Part shown: positions 5,055 through 7,455 of the stretch, piece by piece
Numbering within the stretch: the stretch's first letter is position 1
Layout of the letters: each line of letters starts with the position of its first letter
From: Treponema sp.
Lineage (GTDB): Bacteria > Spirochaetota > Spirochaetia > Treponematales > Breznakiellaceae
Direction: 5' to 3'
Length of the DNA stretch: 7,455 bases
Assembly (NCBI GenBank): GCA_031259035.1
Contig: JAIRLZ010000180.1
Coordinates: 1-7,455, forward strand
Notes under the pieces: generated by a model
The model's input: only the letters and a program-made list of their open reading frames with translations
Databases searched by the model: none
Told to the model about the DNA's origin: nothing
Translations under genes and position numbers: made by a program

Positions 5055-6039
5055 GCGTCCCCTCCTTGTTGTCGCGGGAATTTTCGCCCTTATTGCGGCT
5101 CCGTTTCTTTCCCGCCTGATAAAAGACGCGCTCGTCATAGACGCGCCGCTTGGACCTCCGGGCGGTACGCCGTTCAAGCCTCCGTACAGCTTTTCGTTGC
5201 TTATGAAAGCGCTTCGCGCCGCCGAACGCATCGGCGTACTGTCGCTCTTCATTGCGGCGGCGGGACCCCTGCTTCTGTCCAGCCAAACCGTGTGGCTTTC
5301 ACGGGGCGCGGATATTATGTTCGCGCTTGACATAAGCCCCAGCATGGCGTCTCTTGACATGAACAACAGAAGCCGTTTTGACGCGAGCAGAGCCTTGCTG
5401 CGTGATTTTGCGGAACGGCGCCCCGCGGACAACATAGGGCTGGTGGCGGTGGGCAAAGACGCGAGCCTCCTCGTGCCGCCGACCCTTGACCGCGAGGCGC
5501 TCTTTTCCCGCCTCGACGCTTTGAGGCTCGGCGAATTGGGAGACGGCACCGCGCTGGGGGTGGGGCTTGCCATTGCGGGTTTGCACATCAGCGGTTCAAA
5601 CGCCGCCAAAAAAGCCGTCGCGCTCATTACGGACGGCGAAAACAACGCCGGTTCAATACACCCCGCGACCGCCGCCGGCATTTTTCCCGAACTTGGGGTT
5701 AATTTTTGGGTCATAGCCGTTGGATCAAGCGGAGAAATTCCCATTGATTACATCGATCCTTTTACAAAGACGCGAAGAACCGGTTTTTTTGAATCCCGTT
5801 TCGATCCTGAAAAGCTGAAACAAATCGCAAGCAGGGGAAATGGAACCTATATCGGGGCGCCGTCCGCGGATACGTTAGCCGAAGCGTTAGCCCTGTTCGA
5901 TCAGCGGGAGTTGAGCGTCCAACGATCCGGCGCCATAACCAAATCGGAGCCGGTGCATTCGGCGTTTGTCATAGCGGGGGTTCTTCTCATAGTACTGGCG
6001 CGTCTTATCCGGCGGTACATCGCGGGGATATTTCTATGA
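5044..6039 (+). CDS. batA: BatA-like von Willebrand factor A protein, membrane-anchored
   Basis: A 331-residue protein with BatA layout: two N-terminal hydrophobic segments (about 6-22 and 62-80), a VWA domain from about 87 to 285, and a C-terminal membrane helix (about 306-324). The MIDAS site is complete: D96-I-S98-P-S100 in FALDISPSM, T169 in GDGTALGVGLA, and D197 in ALITDGENNAG. The stretch ITDGENNAG.IHP.TAA...ELGV is characteristic of BatA. VWA domains bind a divalent metal and mediate protein contacts; the domain should face the periplasm. It starts 11 bases before the previous stop and ends in an ATGA overlap with batB. Homologues in Bacteroides fragilis and Leptospira sit in bat operons, and Borrelia BB0173 has the same position. 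The precise client is unknown. In Leptospira a direct role in oxidative-stress defence has been questioned. Confidence 0.9.
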   Translation: MAFERPLLVVAGIFALIAAPFLSRLIKDALVIDAPLGPPGGTPFKPPYSFSLLMKALRAAERIGVLSLFIAAAGPLLLSSQTVWLSRGADIMFALDISPSMASLDMNNRSRFDASRALLRDFAERRPADNIGLVAVGKDASLLVPPTLDREALFSRLDALRLGELGDGTALGVGLAIAGLHISGSNAAKKAVALITDGENNAGSIHPATAAGIFPELGVNFWVIAVGSSGEIPIDYIDPFTKTRRTGFFESRFDPEKLKQIASRGNGTYIGAPSADTLAEALALFDQRELSVQRSGAITKSEPVHSAFVIAGVLLIVLARLIRRYIAGIFL

Positions 6040-7025
6040 CATTTGACGCGCCCATTGTTCTCGCCGGTTTTATCATCCTTGTCCCCTTCGCCATTCTTGA
6101 GGCGATCCACTGCCATAAACGCGGAAAAACGCTGAAGCTCCTGAACCTCCCGCGAAAAGAACACAAGACGCGCTTTGCGCTTTCCGCTGTTTTCTTCGCG
6201 CTTTTTCTCTGCTGCGTCATCATCGCGCTTGCGGGTCCGCGCTGGGGATCGCGATCAGTTGTAGAATACAAACGGGGTGTTGACGTGGCGTTCGCCTTTG
6301 ACGTGTCAAGGAGCATGGATGTCGCTGACGTTGAACCGTCCCGGCTTGGACGGGCGGTTTCCGTCGCGCGGGAAACCGTCGCGCTCGTGGGAAACGCGCG
6401 CATCGGCGCGGCATTCGGCAAGGGCAGGGGCGTTCTGGCGTTGCCCCTCACATGGGACGTCAACGCCGTACTTATATTTCTCGACAGCCTCTTGACCGGC
6501 GTCCAAACCGGAACAGGCACCAACCTCGAAAGCCTTATCGATGCGTCAAGCAGGGCGTTCCTCCCTTCCTCTCCGGCGAAACGCCTCATCGCGCTTTTCT
6601 CAGACGGCGAATCCCTCTCCGGCTCGCTTCAGGCCGCGGTGGACAGGGCGCGGCTCGAAGGCGTCAGCGTGGTCGCCGTAGGTTTCGGCACAGAAGAAGG
6701 CGGCGTTGTTCCTCCAAAAATCATCCTTGACCGTGAAACCGGCGAACCTGTGGCGGAGCGGGAGCCAGTTGTCAGCGCCCGCGACACGGACGCCCTGCGG
6801 AACGCCGCGCAACGATCCGGCGGCGTTTTTATTGACGGCAACGCCCCTGACGCCGCACATACGCTTGCCAACTACATCAAATCCCTGGCTCCCCAGACCG
6901 GCGTCAGCAGTTACAAAATAGAAGCCGCGCCCCGCTGGCGGGTTTTTATGCTGGCTGCGCTTGCGTTTCTGCTTTTATCGAAACTCGCGGAAAAGAAGAG
7001 GCGCCGGTCCGCGCCCCCAGGTTGA
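6036..7025 (+). CDS. batB: BatB-like von Willebrand factor A protein, membrane-anchored
   Basis: A 329-residue protein with the BatB pattern: membrane helices near 8-24 and 47-66, GPRWGSR at 67-73, a VWA domain from about 81 to 285, and a last helix near 303-316 followed by the basic tail KKRRR. The MIDAS motif is D89-V-S91-R-S93 in FAFDVSRSMDVADVEPSRL, with T162 in GTGTNLE and D190 in LFSDGES. SRSM..AD..PSRL and GFGTEEGG.VP are typical of BatB rather than BatA. The ATG overlaps the batA stop (ATGA) with a weak GGGGA site (6024-6028) 7 bases upstream. In full bat operons BatB is followed by BatC (sometimes fused, with TPR repeats), BatD and BatE; here it is the last gene and has no TPR fusion. 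Borrelia BB0172 is the positional counterpart. Confidence 0.9.
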   Translation: MTFDAPIVLAGFIILVPFAILEAIHCHKRGKTLKLLNLPRKEHKTRFALSAVFFALFLCCVIIALAGPRWGSRSVVEYKRGVDVAFAFDVSRSMDVADVEPSRLGRAVSVARETVALVGNARIGAAFGKGRGVLALPLTWDVNAVLIFLDSLLTGVQTGTGTNLESLIDASSRAFLPSSPAKRLIALFSDGESLSGSLQAAVDRARLEGVSVVAVGFGTEEGGVVPPKIILDRETGEPVAEREPVVSARDTDALRNAAQRSGGVFIDGNAPDAAHTLANYIKSLAPQTGVSSYKIEAAPRWRVFMLAALAFLLLSKLAEKKRRRSAPPG

Positions 7026-7027
7026 CA

Positions 7028-7131
7028 TGCGGCGCGGAGGGGCGGAAGAAGTTCGTGGCGGTCGGAAGCGGCGGCAAGATGGCGACATCCGCAGACGGGA
7101 CAAGCTGAACGCGGCGATTGCCGGCGGGAAT
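7028..7131 (+). pseudogene. Degraded fragment of a propeller-type repeat protein ('FVAVGSGGKMATSADG')
   Basis: Starting three bases after the batB stop, the plus-strand frame at 7046-7105 reads KKFVAVGSGGKMATSADGTS, preceded by CGAEGR and closed by TGA at 7106. This matches the repeat pattern 'Y-G-x-G-KFVAVG-x-G-G-KMA-S-x-DG-x-x-W' of secreted beta-propeller-like repeat proteins. A tryptophan (TGG) would be expected exactly where TGA occurs. Losing one G there would also explain the shift into the frame reading NAAIAGGN, which ends at 7132. With no start codon or ribosome binding site, and only about one repeat present, it is best read as a leftover of a larger gene. The repeat-family identification rests on pattern recall. 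Confidence 0.45.
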
Positions 7132-7212
7132 TGATTCCCACGTTAATTCACGCTAAAAATATGAGCCTTTCCCAAAACGCGATATGATATGAAAAATTTC
7201 GGTCGCAAGGGT

Positions 7213-7240
7213 TTTACATGCGTCCGGAATATGATATACT
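7213..7240 (+). promoter_or_regulatory. Promoter P1 (TTTACA-N16-TATACT)
   Basis: TTTACA (7213-7218) and TATACT (7235-7240) are 16 bases apart, with ATGA directly before the -10. It would transcribe toward the nine-codon ORF and palindromic repeat copy B. The same arrangement recurs at 7384-7411. Confidence 0.6.
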
Positions 7241-7294
7241 GGTGAACATAACGCATCCGCATGGAATAGGGACGGAGAGAAAACTTCTTGATAA

Positions 7295-7334
7295 AGAGGA
7301 GAACATGGAAGCTGTTCCAACACTGACGCCATAA
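7295..7334 (+). other. Shine-Dalgarno plus nine-codon ORF (MEAVPTLTP) ended by repeat copy B
   Basis: AGAGGAG (7295-7301) lies 3 bases before ATG 7305, and the frame runs nine codons to TAA at 7332. Everything after the second codon is made of palindromic repeat sequence. It may be the truncated start of a former gene, or a leader-type mini-ORF driven by P1. The peptide itself has no recognisable feature. Confidence 0.35.
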
Positions 7335-7366
7335 GGCGCGTTTTGAAACAGGCTCAAATTATGGAA
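7305..7366 (+). repeat. Palindromic interspersed repeat, copy B
   Basis: GCTGTTCCAACACTGACGCC (7311-7330) pairs imperfectly with GGCGCGTTTTGAAACAGGC (7335-7353) around ATAA, giving a long hairpin whose apical GCGCC/GGCGC-like part is GC-rich. It is homologous to copy A (451-500, opposite strand) over both arms and over the flanking AAATTATG, but carries about ten extra bases at the tip. ATGGAA occurs on both sides (7305-7310 and 7361-7366). Confidence 0.7.
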
Positions 7367-7383
7367 ATTTCTGTTGCGGCGTA

Positions 7384-7411
7384 TTTACATTCGTGTGTTT
7401 TATGATATACT
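7384..7411 (+). promoter_or_regulatory. Promoter P2 (TTTACA-N16-TATACT)
   Basis: TTTACA (7384-7389) and TATACT (7406-7411) have the same 16-base spacing as P1, and the 28-base blocks agree at about 22 positions, including TATGATATACT. Transcription would begin near 7418 and leave the window; the driven gene is not visible. Confidence 0.6.
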
Positions 7412-7455
7412 ATCGGAGAGGGCGGCTCCGCGCCGGCGCAGGGGCGGGGCGGCTG

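Larger units (their letters stand above)
7132..7455 (+). other. Intergenic region at the right edge, no intact gene seen
   Basis: After the propeller fragment this stretch contains a small inverted repeat (GGGAAT/ATTCCC, 7126-7139), an AT-rich part to 7212, P1, the nine-codon ORF, repeat copy B, P2, and a GC-rich tail from 7415. The tail has no start codon that could be tied to a gene inside the window. No tRNA, rRNA, CRISPR or transposase sequence was recognised. Confidence 0.6.

Noticed and set aside
4968..5744. 258-codon ORF on the minus strand opposite batA
   Set aside because: It is antisense to a clearly recognisable VWA gene; its Ser/Arg/Ala-rich product fits the shadow of a GC-rich frame.
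7027..7134. 35-codon ORF starting one base after the batB stop codon
   Set aside because: It is Arg/Gly-rich and out of frame with the recognisable repeat motif; it has no ribosome binding site at proper spacing.
7126..7139. GGGAAT/ATTCCC inverted repeat as terminator of the Bat operon
   Set aside because: Six-base arms with a two-base gap and no T-run make a poor intrinsic terminator.

Overview
The window looks like spirochaete chromosome, most likely a Treponema-like host-associated lineage. This rests on gene order (DUF58 protein, a BB0174-like membrane protein, then two von Willebrand A proteins, as in the Borrelia burgdorferi BB0175-BB0172 cluster), on a coiled-coil protein with 11-residue repeats, and on a remnant of a 'FVAVGSGGKMATS'-type propeller repeat. 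It is inference from protein character and layout; no database was searched. Coding DNA is fairly GC-rich, while both outer intergenic regions contain AT-rich stretches and repeats.

Layout. 1-347 (-): the N-terminal part of a coiled-coil protein that probably continues outside the window into a PD-(D/E)XK nuclease-like domain. 348-654: a gene-free stretch with a GC-rich leader hairpin, a palindromic repeat (copy A) and further small hairpins. 655-1656 (-): a ten-helix EamA/DMT-type transporter. 1788-2573 (+): exodeoxyribonuclease III / AP endonuclease, divergent from the transporter, with a good sigma70-type promoter almost abutting its start codon. 2582-2603: a perfect inverted repeat. 2639-7025 (+): five tightly overlapping genes encoding a rhomboid protease, a DUF58 protein, a secreted/single-pass BatD-like protein, BatA and BatB. 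7026-7455: a degraded propeller-repeat fragment, two near-identical promoters, a nine-codon ORF and a second copy (B) of the palindromic repeat in opposite orientation to copy A.

How the genes fit together. The four genes from 3196 to 7025 form the core of a Bat ('Bacteroides aerotolerance'-type) envelope system: a cytoplasmic DUF58 factor and three membrane-anchored proteins, two with VWA metal-binding (MIDAS) domains facing the periplasm. All junctions overlap by 1 to 11 bases, so translation is probably coupled. The partner MoxR AAA+ ATPase usually encoded just upstream is absent. A rhomboid intramembrane protease occupies that position and overlaps the DUF58 start codon. BatC/BatE TPR proteins and a full-length BatD are not seen downstream.

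The most notable points are the rhomboid-Bat coupling without MoxR, the compact BatD-like protein, and a small palindromic repeat family that flanks the block. One repeat copy ends a reading frame a few codons after what looks like a complete promoter, ribosome binding site and start codon.
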